Positions 35,377-43,900 of a stretch of DNA of 46,180 nucleotides are shown here, piece after piece. Each line of letters opens with the position of its first letter. Positions within the stretch are counted from its first letter, which is position 1. The DNA comes from Pseudomonas sp. S37 (GTDB lineage Bacteria; Pseudomonadota; Gammaproteobacteria; Pseudomonadales; Pseudomonadaceae). The notes beneath the pieces were generated by a model. That model did not search any database, was not told the DNA's origin, and was given only the letters and a program-made list of their open reading frames with translations. The translations under genes and the position numbers were made by a program. The stretch covers positions 1-46,180 of the forward strand of contig NZ_JACVZC010000039.1 in the NCBI RefSeq assembly GCF_016658545.1, in the 5' to 3' direction.

Positions 35377-35820
35377 ATGATCATTCGCCAAGGCATCGCT
35401 GCAGACTACCCGCTGCTGCTCGACATCTGGCTGCGCGCCGTGCGCGCAACGCACCACTTTCTGCAACCCTGCGACATCGACGCGCTGCTGCCGCAACTGC
35501 GCGATGCGTACTTCCCGGCCGTCGAGCTGTGGGTTGCAGTGGATACCAACGACCTGCCGCTGGGCTTTATCGGCTTCAACGAAAACCACGTGGAAATGCT
35601 GTTCGTCGACCCCGATCGCCACGGCCAGGGCATTGGCCGCGCACTGCTGGATTTCGGCCGCCAGTCGCGCAGCACGATCAGCGTCGACGTCAACGAGCAG
35701 AACCCGCAGGCAGTCGGGTTCTACCAGCACTATGGCTTCGCCCAGACCGGCCGCTCACCGCTGGATGGCGAAGGCCGACCGTTCCCCTTGCTGCACATGT
35801 GCCTGCCCGCCGGGGCGTAG
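35377..35820 (+). CDS. yjaB: GNAT acetyltransferase, YjaB type
   Basis: A 147-residue GNAT protein, exactly the length of E. coli YjaB. It shares with it the N-terminal W-x-R-A-V-R-A-T-H-H-F-L pattern, LWVAVDTNDLPLGFIGF, the acetyl-CoA loop DRHGQGIGRALL and VDVNEQNPQAVGFYQHYGF. YjaB is a reported peptidyl-lysine acetyltransferase; its natural target here is unknown. ATG 35377 with AGGAT upstream is preferred over an upstream in-frame start at 35224. The AraC gene follows after 19 bases, probably in the same transcript. Confidence 0.88.
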   Translation: MIIRQGIAADYPLLLDIWLRAVRATHHFLQPCDIDALLPQLRDAYFPAVELWVAVDTNDLPLGFIGFNENHVEMLFVDPDRHGQGIGRALLDFGRQSRSTISVDVNEQNPQAVGFYQHYGFAQTGRSPLDGEGRPFPLLHMCLPAGA

Positions 35821-35839
35821 GCAACAGGCGCACACAGCC

Positions 35840-36664
35840 ATGGAGCGTAACGCCAACTCGCCGCCGCCCTCCGACTGGGTGATCCGCAGTGCCCAGCCAG
35901 GCGGTATCGAGCGTATCGAGGCCTGGTTCGGCAGCCACGGCTACGACCCGCATCGCCACGATACCTACTCGATCGGCCGAACCTTGGCCGGTGTGCAAAG
36001 CTTCCACTACAAGGGCTCGCTGCGCCACGGCATACCCGGTAATACCCTGGTGCTGCACCCGGACGAGCTGCATGACGGCATGGCCGGCACCGACGCAGGC
36101 TTTCGCTACCGCATGGCCTACGTCGACCCGGCACTGATCCAGAACGTGCTGGGTGGCCAGCCGCTGCCTTTCATCGCGGGCGGGCTGTCCAGCGACCCCC
36201 GCCTGTACCATGCCAGCGAGGCATTGGTGCAGGCCGTGGACCACCCGCTGGAGCCGCTGGAGGAACAGGACGCCCTGTACGACCTGGCCATGGCCTTGCT
36301 GGCCGTCGGCGGCAAACCTCGCGGGCGCAAGCGCCTGGACTACCAGGCCGCCGAACGTGCCCGCGCGTTCATCATGGAGCACCTGCACCAGGGCATTACC
36401 CTGGACATGCTCGAACAGGCCAGCGGCCGCGAGCGCTGGAGCCTGTCACGCGACTTCCGCACGCTGTACGGCACCAGCCCTTATCGCTTTGTCACCTTGC
36501 GCCGCCTGGACTGCTTGCGGCGCATGATCTTCGACGGTTTCAGCCTGGTCGATGCCGCCCTCGCCGCCGGCTTTCATGACCAGAGCCACATGACCCGGCA
36601 TTTCACCCGCTGCTACGGCGTATCGCCCTTGCGCTGGCTGGAGCGCCTGCGCCCTACCCGCTGA
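35840..36664 (+). CDS. AraC-family regulator 1
   Basis: A 274-residue AraC/XylS regulator with an N-terminal AraC-binding cupin fold (YDPHRHDTYSIGRTLAGVQSF; GNTLVLHPDELHDG) and a C-terminal double helix-turn-helix (LDMLEQASGRERWSLSRDFRTLYGTSPYRFV; VDAALAAGFHDQSHMTRHF). It lies 19 bases after the YjaB-type gene. ATG 35840 is chosen since the upstream frame overlaps the acetyltransferase gene. The inducer and targets are unknown; the neighbouring acetyltransferase and cupin genes are the obvious candidates. Confidence 0.9.
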   Translation: MERNANSPPPSDWVIRSAQPGGIERIEAWFGSHGYDPHRHDTYSIGRTLAGVQSFHYKGSLRHGIPGNTLVLHPDELHDGMAGTDAGFRYRMAYVDPALIQNVLGGQPLPFIAGGLSSDPRLYHASEALVQAVDHPLEPLEEQDALYDLAMALLAVGGKPRGRKRLDYQAAERARAFIMEHLHQGITLDMLEQASGRERWSLSRDFRTLYGTSPYRFVTLRRLDCLRRMIFDGFSLVDAALAAGFHDQSHMTRHFTRCYGVSPLRWLERLRPTR

Positions 36665-36736
36665 CTTGCAGGATCGTACAAGAACCCGGCTACTGCTGAC
36701 CGTTAGGCTGACCACTCCACTCATCGAGGAAGTGTC

Positions 36737-37117
36737 ATGCCTGAAGTTCATCCCCCATCCCAGCCTGTAAACCTGCTGCACAAAGCGTCGCTGATCGAGC
36801 AGCAATGGAGCCCCAGGGTCGTTGCCGAAATGAACGACTACCAGTTCAAGGTGGTGCGTATCGAAGGCGAGTTCATCTGGCACGCGCACCCGGAAACCGA
36901 CGAAGCATTTCTGGTACTGGAAGGCACTCTGCGCATCGACCTGCCGGATGGCTGCGTGCACATAAACCCCGGGGAGCTCTATGTCGTACCACGCGGAGTC
37001 GAACACCGCACCGCGGCACAGGGCGAAGCAAAGCTGATGATGATCGAGCCACGGGGCATTCTGAACACCGGGCATGAAGGGGGGCAGCGCACGGCGGTGA
37101 ATGATGTCTGGATCTGA
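36737..37117 (+). CDS. Small cupin-domain protein
   Basis: A 126-residue single-domain cupin. Motif 1 is WHAHPETDEAFLVLEGTLRI, whose two His and one Glu are metal ligands, and motif 2 is PGELYVVPRGVEHRT with the last His ligand. All four ligands are present, so it should bind a metal ion. Such small cupins serve as isomerases, dioxygenases or sensors; the reaction cannot be inferred. GAGGAAG precedes the ATG. It lies 72 bases behind the AraC gene. Confidence 0.88.
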   Translation: MPEVHPPSQPVNLLHKASLIEQQWSPRVVAEMNDYQFKVVRIEGEFIWHAHPETDEAFLVLEGTLRIDLPDGCVHINPGELYVVPRGVEHRTAAQGEAKLMMIEPRGILNTGHEGGQRTAVNDVWI

Positions 37118-37205
37118 ACTTAATACGACAGCATAAGCCACCAGCGCGTCTTATCTTGCAATAATTCTCCATATAAAACCGCCATAAAGCCATTTTCCTT
37201 CATGA

Positions 37206-37997
37206 ATGTCCATTCCTGGGCCACCCTTCGCAATCTCGGCAGCGCTTCACCGCCGTATAATCGGATCCAATATCGAGGATGCCCGCATGCAAGCACTGGG
37301 AATGGACTATGGCCACGGCGATGAGGTACCCAGCCACTGCCACACTGAAGACCAGCTGATCTACGCTGCCAGCGGCGTGATGCGGGTCAGCAGCGAGGAA
37401 GGCAACTGGGTGATCCCCGGCGGGCATGCGTTATGGGTGCCGGCCGGGGTCAGCCATGCCATCCGCATGCAGGGCGTGGTGTGCATGCGCACCTTGCTGC
37501 TCGATGCGCACATCGAGCGCTGCCAGGTGATCGTGGTGTCCGGATTGCTGCGTGAACTGGTCCTGGCTGCGTCACGCATGCTCGACCGGCGTGACGGCGA
37601 GCACGCACGGGCGTTGATACTGGGCGAACTGGCCACCGCCCGGCGCATCGATGCCTTCGTGCCGACGCCGCAGCACCCGCGCTTGCGCGGCTGGTGCGAG
37701 CGCTTCTTGCGGGACCCGGCCCAGGACCTGACCCTGGAGCAATGCGGCGCGCAACTGAACATGAGTGCGCGCAGCGTGGCGCGGCTGTTCCAGCGCGAGG
37801 TGGGCATGTCGTATGGCGAGTGGCGCGCCCGGGCCCGGGTGATGCTCAGCCAGCAATGCCTGGCCGCCGGCCAGCCGATCCTCAACGTGGCGCTGGAGCA
37901 CGGTTACCAGAGCGCCAGCGCCTTTGCCGCGATGTTCAAGCGCATCCTCGGCTACGCGCCAAGCGATTGGCAAAACAGCACGGCACGCAGCTGCTGA
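37206..37997 (+). CDS. AraC-family regulator 2 (NimR-like)
   Basis: A 263-residue AraC regulator. The N-terminal cupin-like part VPSHCHTEDQLIYAASGVMRV and WVIPGGHALWVPAGVSHAIR resembles the NimR/YeaM group, whose genes usually neighbour the transporter they control. The C-terminal helix-turn-helix pair is LTLEQCGAQLNMSARSVARLFQ and LNVALEHGYQSASAFAAMFKR. The pump operon begins 103 bases downstream on the same strand, so it is the most likely target. The start is uncertain: ATG 37206 has no clear ribosome site, ATG 37287 is an alternative. The sequence before it is strikingly A/T-rich (CCATATAAAACC at 37169-37180). Confidence 0.86.
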   Translation: MSIPGPPFAISAALHRRIIGSNIEDARMQALGMDYGHGDEVPSHCHTEDQLIYAASGVMRVSSEEGNWVIPGGHALWVPAGVSHAIRMQGVVCMRTLLLDAHIERCQVIVVSGLLRELVLAASRMLDRRDGEHARALILGELATARRIDAFVPTPQHPRLRGWCERFLRDPAQDLTLEQCGAQLNMSARSVARLFQREVGMSYGEWRARARVMLSQQCLAAGQPILNVALEHGYQSASAFAAMFKRILGYAPSDWQNSTARSC

Positions 37998-38100
37998 ACC
38001 ACAGGTTGTCCCACTTGCGCGCGTGGTTGTCCCGCTCGCGACAGCGTCATTCACCCCGACCTCGTTAACCTCGCATCACCACTTTCGAGCGACCTGTGTG

Positions 38101-39519
38101 ATGCCTTTACTGCACCCCTTCCCCTTACCCGCCCGGCTGGGCGCCGCGCTCGGCATGCTCGGCGTGCTGGCCGCGTGCGCCCGGCAGCCGGTACCCACCC
38201 CGCCACCCGCAGCGCTGCAGGCAGACCCGTTGACGAGCATGCCGGCTGGCATCAGCCGGCAACCCTTGCCCGAACGATGGTGGGCGCTGTTCCAGGACCC
38301 GCAACTCAATCGCTGGGTAGAGCAAGCCCTGGCGCACAATCAGGACCTGGCACAGGCCGAGGCCAATGTGCAGGCCATGCTGGCCGGTATCGGAGAGTTC
38401 GACGCGCGACGCTGGCCTTCGACGGAGGTGGGCATTGCCGCCACCTACGGCAAGAGCGCCGATGACCAGACCCTGGCCGAGGCAACCGACAGCCACGCGC
38501 CGTCGCAATGGCAGTTCAGCCCGGGCATCGAGCTGGCCTACCAGGTCGATGTCTGGGGCCAGGTGCGCGCCGCCATCGAGCGCGCCCGGGCACAAGCCGA
38601 CGCCAGTGCTGCGGCACGGGACCTGGTGCGCCTGCAGGTGGTCACCCAGACCAGCCGCGCCTACCTCGACCAATGCGTCTACGCGGCGCGCCTGGACGCG
38701 GCAAGGCAGTCGCTGCAAACCCTCGAGCGCAGCGTGCAGCTTAGCGCGCGCCAGCACCAGGCCGGCGTGGCCACCGCGCTCGACAGCGAGCGCCTGCTGG
38801 GCTTGCGCGAGCAGGTACGGGCACAACTGCCGATACTCGCCGCCCGGCGGCAGATGGCGCTTTACGAGCTGAGCATGCTCAGCGGCCAGGTCTCGGTTGC
38901 CGAGGCAACGACCTGTCCCGACATCCCCACATTGTCGGTGCCGTTGCCCGTTGGCGATGGCTGGCATTTGCTGGAGCGCCGGCCAGACCTGCGCCAGGCC
39001 GAGCGAGAACTGCAGGCGGCTGCGCTGGAAACCGAAATCGTCCGGGCAGACCTGTATCCGAAGGTCAGCTTCGGCGCCTCGTTGACGGCGTCGGACCATC
39101 GCCTTGACAACCTCGGCGACAGCCGTGCGGTGGTGTTCGGTATCGGCCCCTTGGTGCAGTGGCAATTCCCCAACATCAAGGCCAACCGCGCACGGGTCGG
39201 CAAGGCCCTGGCCTTGCAGCAGGCGCAGGTCGCCCATTACCACGGCGTGGCGCTGAACGCGCTCAACGATGTGCGCCAGGCGCTGGCGCGTTACGACGGT
39301 GAGCGACAACGCCTGCAGGCACTGGATGCGGCCCTGGCGCACAGCCAACGGGGGTTTGCCCTGGCCCAGGGCAACTACCGCGCCGGCACGGTGGACGGGC
39401 TGGCCCTGCTCGACAGCGAGCGCGAGCTGATTCGCCTGCGGGCCAGCCATGTGCAGGCCCGAGGGCGCCTGGCGCAGGCGCAGGTCAACCTGTTCCGCGC
39501 GTTGGGTGGGCGGTGGTAG
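38101..39519 (+). CDS. Outer-membrane efflux lipoprotein (OprM/NodT family)
   Basis: A 472-residue TolC-like outer-membrane factor. The signal peptide ends in the lipobox LAAC (Cys26), so the mature protein is a lipoprotein. Two repeats of the outer-membrane efflux protein domain follow, with WWALFQDPQLNRWVEQAL near the start, LERRPDLRQAERELQAA in the middle and a helical end (GLALLDSERELIRLRASHVQA). It forms the exit duct of the pump encoded just downstream by the HlyD/EmrB genes. A BIME of 90 bases lies between it and the adaptor gene. Confidence 0.92.
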   Translation: MPLLHPFPLPARLGAALGMLGVLAACARQPVPTPPPAALQADPLTSMPAGISRQPLPERWWALFQDPQLNRWVEQALAHNQDLAQAEANVQAMLAGIGEFDARRWPSTEVGIAATYGKSADDQTLAEATDSHAPSQWQFSPGIELAYQVDVWGQVRAAIERARAQADASAAARDLVRLQVVTQTSRAYLDQCVYAARLDAARQSLQTLERSVQLSARQHQAGVATALDSERLLGLREQVRAQLPILAARRQMALYELSMLSGQVSVAEATTCPDIPTLSVPLPVGDGWHLLERRPDLRQAERELQAAALETEIVRADLYPKVSFGASLTASDHRLDNLGDSRAVVFGIGPLVQWQFPNIKANRARVGKALALQQAQVAHYHGVALNALNDVRQALARYDGERQRLQALDAALAHSQRGFALAQGNYRAGTVDGLALLDSERELIRLRASHVQARGRLAQAQVNLFRALGGRW

Positions 39520-39549
39520 CCGATAAGCCACTGCAACGGGTTCACCGGC

Positions 39550-39639
39550 CTGTGTAGGAGCGGCTTTAGCCGCGAACACCGGCGCAGCCGGTGCCATGCA
39601 CCGCGTTGGATTCTTCGCGGCTAAAGCCGCTCCCACAGG
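39550..39639. repeat. BIME inside the efflux operon, inverted copy of the 32326 element
   Basis: GTGTAGGAGCGGCTTTAGCC at the left, inner hairpin CACCGGCGCAGCCGGTG, linker CACCGCGTTGGATTC, and CGGCTAAAGCCGCTCCCACA at the right. It is nearly the exact reverse complement of the element at 32326-32412. It sits between the outer-membrane factor gene and the adaptor gene. Confidence 0.9.
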
Positions 39640-39757
39640 GTATGTGGACCGCTTGCGAACTCAGTTCTCTGCGCGACAGCGCAGCGCAAAGGGCTGGGCG
39701 ATCTCCTACATCTGACCGCGTCAGCCATCAGTCGCATTTCAATAATGGAAACCAAAC

Positions 39758-40903
39758 ATGAATGTCGCCGTAGAGCAAACCGCCCCTGCCGAAGCTGAAC
39801 AGTTGGCCAAAGCCAGATCCCGTCGCCGCCTGGCCTGCATCGCCGGCGTCAGCCTGGCAGCTATCACCCTGCTGGCCTTCAGCAGCTACTGGCTCACCAT
39901 CGGCCGCTACCTGGAAACCACCGACGATGCCTACGTCCGCGCCGACTGGGTGGCCATCAGCCCACGCGTGGCCGGCTATGTCGCCAAGGTTGAAGTGGCT
40001 GACGACCAACCGGTAAAGGCCGGCGACATACTGGTGCGCCTGCAGGGCCGCGATTACCGCGCCCGCCTCGACCAGGCCCGGGCAGGCGTGGCCGAGGCGC
40101 AGGCAGCACTGGCCGCCGCCCGGGCCAGCCAGCAGGTGGCAGACGAGCGCATCAACCAGCGACAGCAGGCCATTCAGCAGGCTGAAGCGGCCGTGAGCAG
40201 CGCCACCGCCGAACAACAGCGCAGTGCGCTGGACGTGCGGCGCTACCGTGGTCTGGTACGCGATGACGCGGCGACCGCGCAACGCCTGGAAGCGGCCAGC
40301 GCCCAAGCCACCCAGGCGCAAGCGGCGCTGCAAGGCGCCCAGGCCGCGTTGCGCGAACAACGCTCACAGCTGGCCATGGCCAAGGCCCGTTCAGCCCAGG
40401 CGGATGCCGAACTGCAACAGCACGCAGCAGCCCTGAGCCACGCCCAGGCCCGCCAACAACTGGCCGAGCAGGACGAACAGGACACCGTCATCCGTGCCCC
40501 CATCACTGGTGTAATCGGCCAACGCCGGGTGCGCGCCGGCCAGTACGTGGTGCCGGGCCAGCCGCTGCTGGCTGTGGTGCCGGTGCAACAGGCCTACGTG
40601 GTGGCCAACTACAAGGAAACCCAACTGGCCCGCATGCGCCCGGGGCAAACGGTGGAAATCCGCGTCGACAGCTTCGCCGGCCAGCCACTGCATGGCCGGG
40701 TGGCCAGTTTCTCGCCGGCCTCGGGCAATGTCTTCGCCCTGCTGCCGTCGGACAATGCCACCGGCAACTTCACCAAGATCGTCCAGCGCTTCCCGGTGCG
40801 CATCCTGCTCGAAACGCCGCTGGACGGCCCGCAGGTGCTGCCCGGCATGTCGGTCGTCAGCACGGTCGACACCCGCACTGCCGAGGTTGCCGATGGCCAC
40901 TGA
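39758..40903 (+). CDS. Membrane-fusion protein, HlyD/EmrA family
   Basis: A 381-residue periplasmic adaptor. A single membrane helix lies near residues 27-47 (RLACIAGVSLAAITLLAF). The lipoyl/biotinyl half-motifs are YVRADWVAISPRVAGYVAKV and APITGVIGQRRVRAGQYV, separated by a long coiled coil rich in Ala and Gln (about residues 100-230). EmrA-type adaptors connect an MFS transporter to the outer-membrane factor. The stop overlaps the transporter start by 11 bases. ATG 39758 is preceded by GGA at usual distance. Confidence 0.92.
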   Translation: MNVAVEQTAPAEAEQLAKARSRRRLACIAGVSLAAITLLAFSSYWLTIGRYLETTDDAYVRADWVAISPRVAGYVAKVEVADDQPVKAGDILVRLQGRDYRARLDQARAGVAEAQAALAAARASQQVADERINQRQQAIQQAEAAVSSATAEQQRSALDVRRYRGLVRDDAATAQRLEAASAQATQAQAALQGAQAALREQRSQLAMAKARSAQADAELQQHAAALSHAQARQQLAEQDEQDTVIRAPITGVIGQRRVRAGQYVVPGQPLLAVVPVQQAYVVANYKETQLARMRPGQTVEIRVDSFAGQPLHGRVASFSPASGNVFALLPSDNATGNFTKIVQRFPVRILLETPLDGPQVLPGMSVVSTVDTRTAEVADGH

Positions 40904-42410
40904 GCAAGCCGTCTCGCTGCGCGCCTGGGTGGCAGTACTGGGCGGCCTGTTCGGCTGCTTCATGGCCGGCATGAACGTGCATGTGACCAGCGCCGCCCTG
41001 CCAGAGATTCGCGGCTCGCTGGGCGCCAGCTTCGAGGAAGGCTCGTGGATCTCCACCGCCTACCTGGTGGCAGAGATCGTGATGATTCCACTGACCGCCT
41101 GGCTGGTCGAAGTTTTCTCGCTGCGCCGGGTGATGTGGACCGGCTCGCTGATCTTTCTGGTGGCCTCGGTGGCCTGCTCCTGGGCGCCGAACCTGGAGGC
41201 GATGATTGCCATCCGGGTCATCCAGGGCGCTGCGGGCGCCGTGCTGATCCCGTTGTCGTTCCAGCTGATCATCACCGAACTGCCGGCCAGCAAGATGGCC
41301 ATGGGCATGGCGCTGTTCAGCCTGGCCAACAGCGTGGCACAGGCGGCCGGGCCGTCGATTGGCGGCTGGCTGACCGATGCGTATTCATGGCGCTGGATCT
41401 TCTACCTGCAGCTGTTCCCCGGTATTGCGCTGCTGTTCGCCATCGCCTGGTCGATCGAGGCCAGGCCGATGAAGCTTGAGTTGCTGCGCAAGGGTGACTG
41501 GCTGGGGATTGCCGCCATGGTCATCGGCCTGGGTGGCCTGCAGATCGTGCTGGAAGAAGGCGGCCGGCTGGACTGGTTCGGCTCGCCGTTCATCGTCGGC
41601 ATGAGCGTGGTCGCAGGCATTGCCCTGGTGGTGTTCGTGGTCACGCAATTGTTCGGCCGGCGCGCATTCATCAACTTGCACTTGCTCGGCCGCTACAACT
41701 TCGGCGTCGCCAGCGTGGCCATGTTCATCTTTGGCGCGGCCACGTTCGGCCTGGTGTTCCTGGTGCCCAATTACCTGTCGCAACTGCAGGGCTTCAGCGC
41801 GCACGACGTCGGCGTGGCGCTGATTGCCTACGGCGTGGTGCAGTTGCTGCTGGCGCCGTTGATGCCCAGGCTGATGGGCTGGACCAGTGCCAAGTTCATG
41901 GTTGCCAGCGGTTTTTTGATCATGGCCCTGGGTTGCTGGCTGGGGGCGAGCCTGAGCGCCGACAGTGCCGACAACGTGATCATCCCGTCGACGGTGGTAC
42001 GGGGTATTGGCCAGCCGTTCATCATGGTGGCGTTGTCGGTGCTGGCGGTGGCCGGGCTGGACAAGCGCGAGGCGGGTTCCGCTTCGGCGGTGTTCTCGAT
42101 GCTGCGCAACCTTGGCGGTGCAATCGGCACAGCCGGGCTGACACAACTGGTGGCGACCCGTGAGCGCTTTCATAGTGAGCGCATTCACGAGCAGGTGACC
42201 GTGTTTGAGCCGGGTGTGCAAGAGCGGATCAACCAGACCGTGCAGGGCTGGTTGCCGCATCAGCAGCAGGTGCTGGAAGGGTTGGCGGGGACCATTCGCC
42301 GCGAGGCTTACCTGATGGCTTACAGTGATGCGTTCTACCTGGCGTGCCTGGCTTTGCTGGGGTGTGCGCTGGCGGCATTGCTGTTACGGTCAAAACAGAA
42401 AATTCGATAG
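40893..42410 (+). CDS. EmrB/QacA-type multidrug MFS transporter (DHA2, 14 TM)
   Basis: A 505-residue drug:H+ antiporter. The N-terminal part includes DHA2 motif D1-like ALPEIRGSLGASFEEGSWISTAYLV. Motif C appears as SLANSVAQAAGPSIGGWLTDAYSWRWIF, and the later ASAVFSMLRNLGGAIGTA is typical for EmrB. Hydrophobicity gives 14 segments. With the adaptor and the outer-membrane factor it makes a complete tripartite exporter for amphipathic drugs or aromatic compounds. The start overlaps the adaptor gene end by 11 bases. The NimR-like regulator upstream is the probable control. Confidence 0.93.
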   Translation: MATEQAVSLRAWVAVLGGLFGCFMAGMNVHVTSAALPEIRGSLGASFEEGSWISTAYLVAEIVMIPLTAWLVEVFSLRRVMWTGSLIFLVASVACSWAPNLEAMIAIRVIQGAAGAVLIPLSFQLIITELPASKMAMGMALFSLANSVAQAAGPSIGGWLTDAYSWRWIFYLQLFPGIALLFAIAWSIEARPMKLELLRKGDWLGIAAMVIGLGGLQIVLEEGGRLDWFGSPFIVGMSVVAGIALVVFVVTQLFGRRAFINLHLLGRYNFGVASVAMFIFGAATFGLVFLVPNYLSQLQGFSAHDVGVALIAYGVVQLLLAPLMPRLMGWTSAKFMVASGFLIMALGCWLGASLSADSADNVIIPSTVVRGIGQPFIMVALSVLAVAGLDKREAGSASAVFSMLRNLGGAIGTAGLTQLVATRERFHSERIHEQVTVFEPGVQERINQTVQGWLPHQQQVLEGLAGTIRREAYLMAYSDAFYLACLALLGCALAALLLRSKQKIR

Positions 42411-42421
42411 CGATATCCTAC

Positions 42422-42497
42422 CCTGTGGGAGCGGGTTCACCCGCGAATGCGATGTAAAATTTAGCGCCGCATTCGCGGGTGAACCCGCTCCCACAGG
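42422..42497. repeat. BIME with perfect 30-bp arms between convergent genes
   Basis: The left arm 42422-42451 and right arm 42468-42497 are exact reverse complements (CCTGTGGGAGCGGGTTCACC at the outside), separated by 16 A/T-rich bases. It lies in the 119-bp gap between the convergent pump and symporter genes, the only structure there that could stop transcription. Confidence 0.92.
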
Positions 42498-42529
42498 TTA
42501 TGTATTGCGTCTACAGACGCGCTAGTAGC

Positions 42530-43831
42530 TCAGAGCGCCGCCCCTGGCGCCCTGCCCAGCACCCGTGAATACTCCTCACGCGCGCTCTGCTCGGTAAACT
42601 CCCCCGCCCACTTGGCCACCACCACGGTCGCCACGCTGTTGCCGATGGTGTTGCAGGCAGCCATGGCCATGGACATGAAGCGGTACACGCCAAACAGCAG
42701 CGCCAGCCCTTCCACCGGCAGCACGCCAATGGCAGTCACCGTGGCGGCAAATACCACGAAGCTGCCACCGGACACCGCCGCCGCGCCCTTGGAGGTCACC
42801 AGCATGATCGCCAGGATACCCAGTTGTTGTTCCCAGCCCAGCGGTACGCCGTAGGCGTTGGCGATGAACAGCACGCACATCGACATGTAGATCGAGGTGC
42901 CATCCAGGTTGAAGGCATAACCGGTCGGCAGCACCAGGCCCACGCTCTGCTTCGAGCAGCCAAAGCGCTCAAGCTTCTGCAGCAACCGTGGCAGGGCACT
43001 TTCCGACGATGCGGTACCGAGCACGATGAAAATCTCGTCCTTGATGTACTTGAGGAAGCGCAACAGGCTGAAGCCCGACAAGCGGCACACCGCCCCCAGC
43101 ACCACGAACAGGAAGAAGGCCACCGCCAGGTAGAACATCAGCACCAGGTTGGCCAGCGACATCAGCACTGCCGAACCGTTGCTGCCCACCGCGTAGGCCA
43201 CCGAACCGAATGCGCCCAGCGGGGCGAACTTCATTATCAGGTTGATGAACTCGAAAAAGCATTCCGACACCCGGTTCAGGCCATCTTCAACCACCGCCCG
43301 ACGCTCGTGCTTAAGCGCCAGCAGGGCAAAGCCGAACAGCACGGCGATCACCAGCACCTGCAACAGTTGCCCGCCGGCAAAGGCACCGACGAAGTTGTCG
43401 GGGAAAATGTTGTAGATGAAGTCCATGGTCGAAGTCGGCGCATGGCCTTTGGCAACGGCAGCACTGGCAGCCGCCGATGCGGCGCTGCTGGCGTGAGCGC
43501 CGTGCATGCCCGAACCGATGCTGATCAGGTTGCCCCACAGCAGGCCCAGGGCCAGGGCGAGGGTCGACAGCAGCTCGAAGTACACCAGCGCACGCCAGCC
43601 CACCTTGCCGACCCGTTTGATGTCGCCAGCCGAGGCAATGCCGTGGACCACGGTGAAAAACACCAGCGGTGCAACGGCGGTCTTGATCAGTTTGAGAAAG
43701 ATGTCGCCGAGGATCTTGAACTTGGCAGCAAGCTCCGGCGCAAGGAAACCGAAGGCGATGCCGATCAGCATCGCCGCGATGACCTGGAAGGTCAGGTCCT
43801 TGTACAGCGGCTTTTTAGCAGTGGAAGACAT
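42530..43831 (-). CDS. DctA-family dicarboxylate/amino acid:cation symporter
   Basis: A 433-residue DAACS transporter. Signature stretches are SSESALPRLLQKLE (hairpin 1), PTGYAFNLDGTSIYMSM, VTSKGAAAVSGGSFVVFAAT (hairpin 2) and FMSMAMAACNTIGNSVATVVVAKW, which hold the substrate and cation sites of the glutamate/C4-dicarboxylate transporters. An Ala-rich insertion (SSAASAAASAAVAKGHA) lies in a periplasmic loop near residue 120. ATG 43831 is preferred over an upstream TTG at 43864. The lyase gene upstream ends 69 bases before it on the same strand, so both form one unit: uptake of the substrate that the lyase cleaves is the natural reading. Confidence 0.93.
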   Translation of the reverse strand: MSSTAKKPLYKDLTFQVIAAMLIGIAFGFLAPELAAKFKILGDIFLKLIKTAVAPLVFFTVVHGIASAGDIKRVGKVGWRALVYFELLSTLALALGLLWGNLISIGSGMHGAHASSAASAAASAAVAKGHAPTSTMDFIYNIFPDNFVGAFAGGQLLQVLVIAVLFGFALLALKHERRAVVEDGLNRVSECFFEFINLIMKFAPLGAFGSVAYAVGSNGSAVLMSLANLVLMFYLAVAFFLFVVLGAVCRLSGFSLLRFLKYIKDEIFIVLGTASSESALPRLLQKLERFGCSKQSVGLVLPTGYAFNLDGTSIYMSMCVLFIANAYGVPLGWEQQLGILAIMLVTSKGAAAVSGGSFVVFAATVTAIGVLPVEGLALLFGVYRFMSMAMAACNTIGNSVATVVVAKWAGEFTEQSAREEYSRVLGRAPGAAL

Positions 43832-43900
43832 GGCTGTGTTCTCATTGTTCTTGTCGAAAAGCAAAGGACCGGGCCCGGCGCAAACCGAGCCCCGGGCGGA

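Noticed and set aside
37150..37200. A -35/-10 pair in the A/T-rich stretch before AraC regulator 2
   Set aside because: TATAAA is present, but no -35-like box lies at 16-18 bases; spacing is 10 or 15 with the best candidates.
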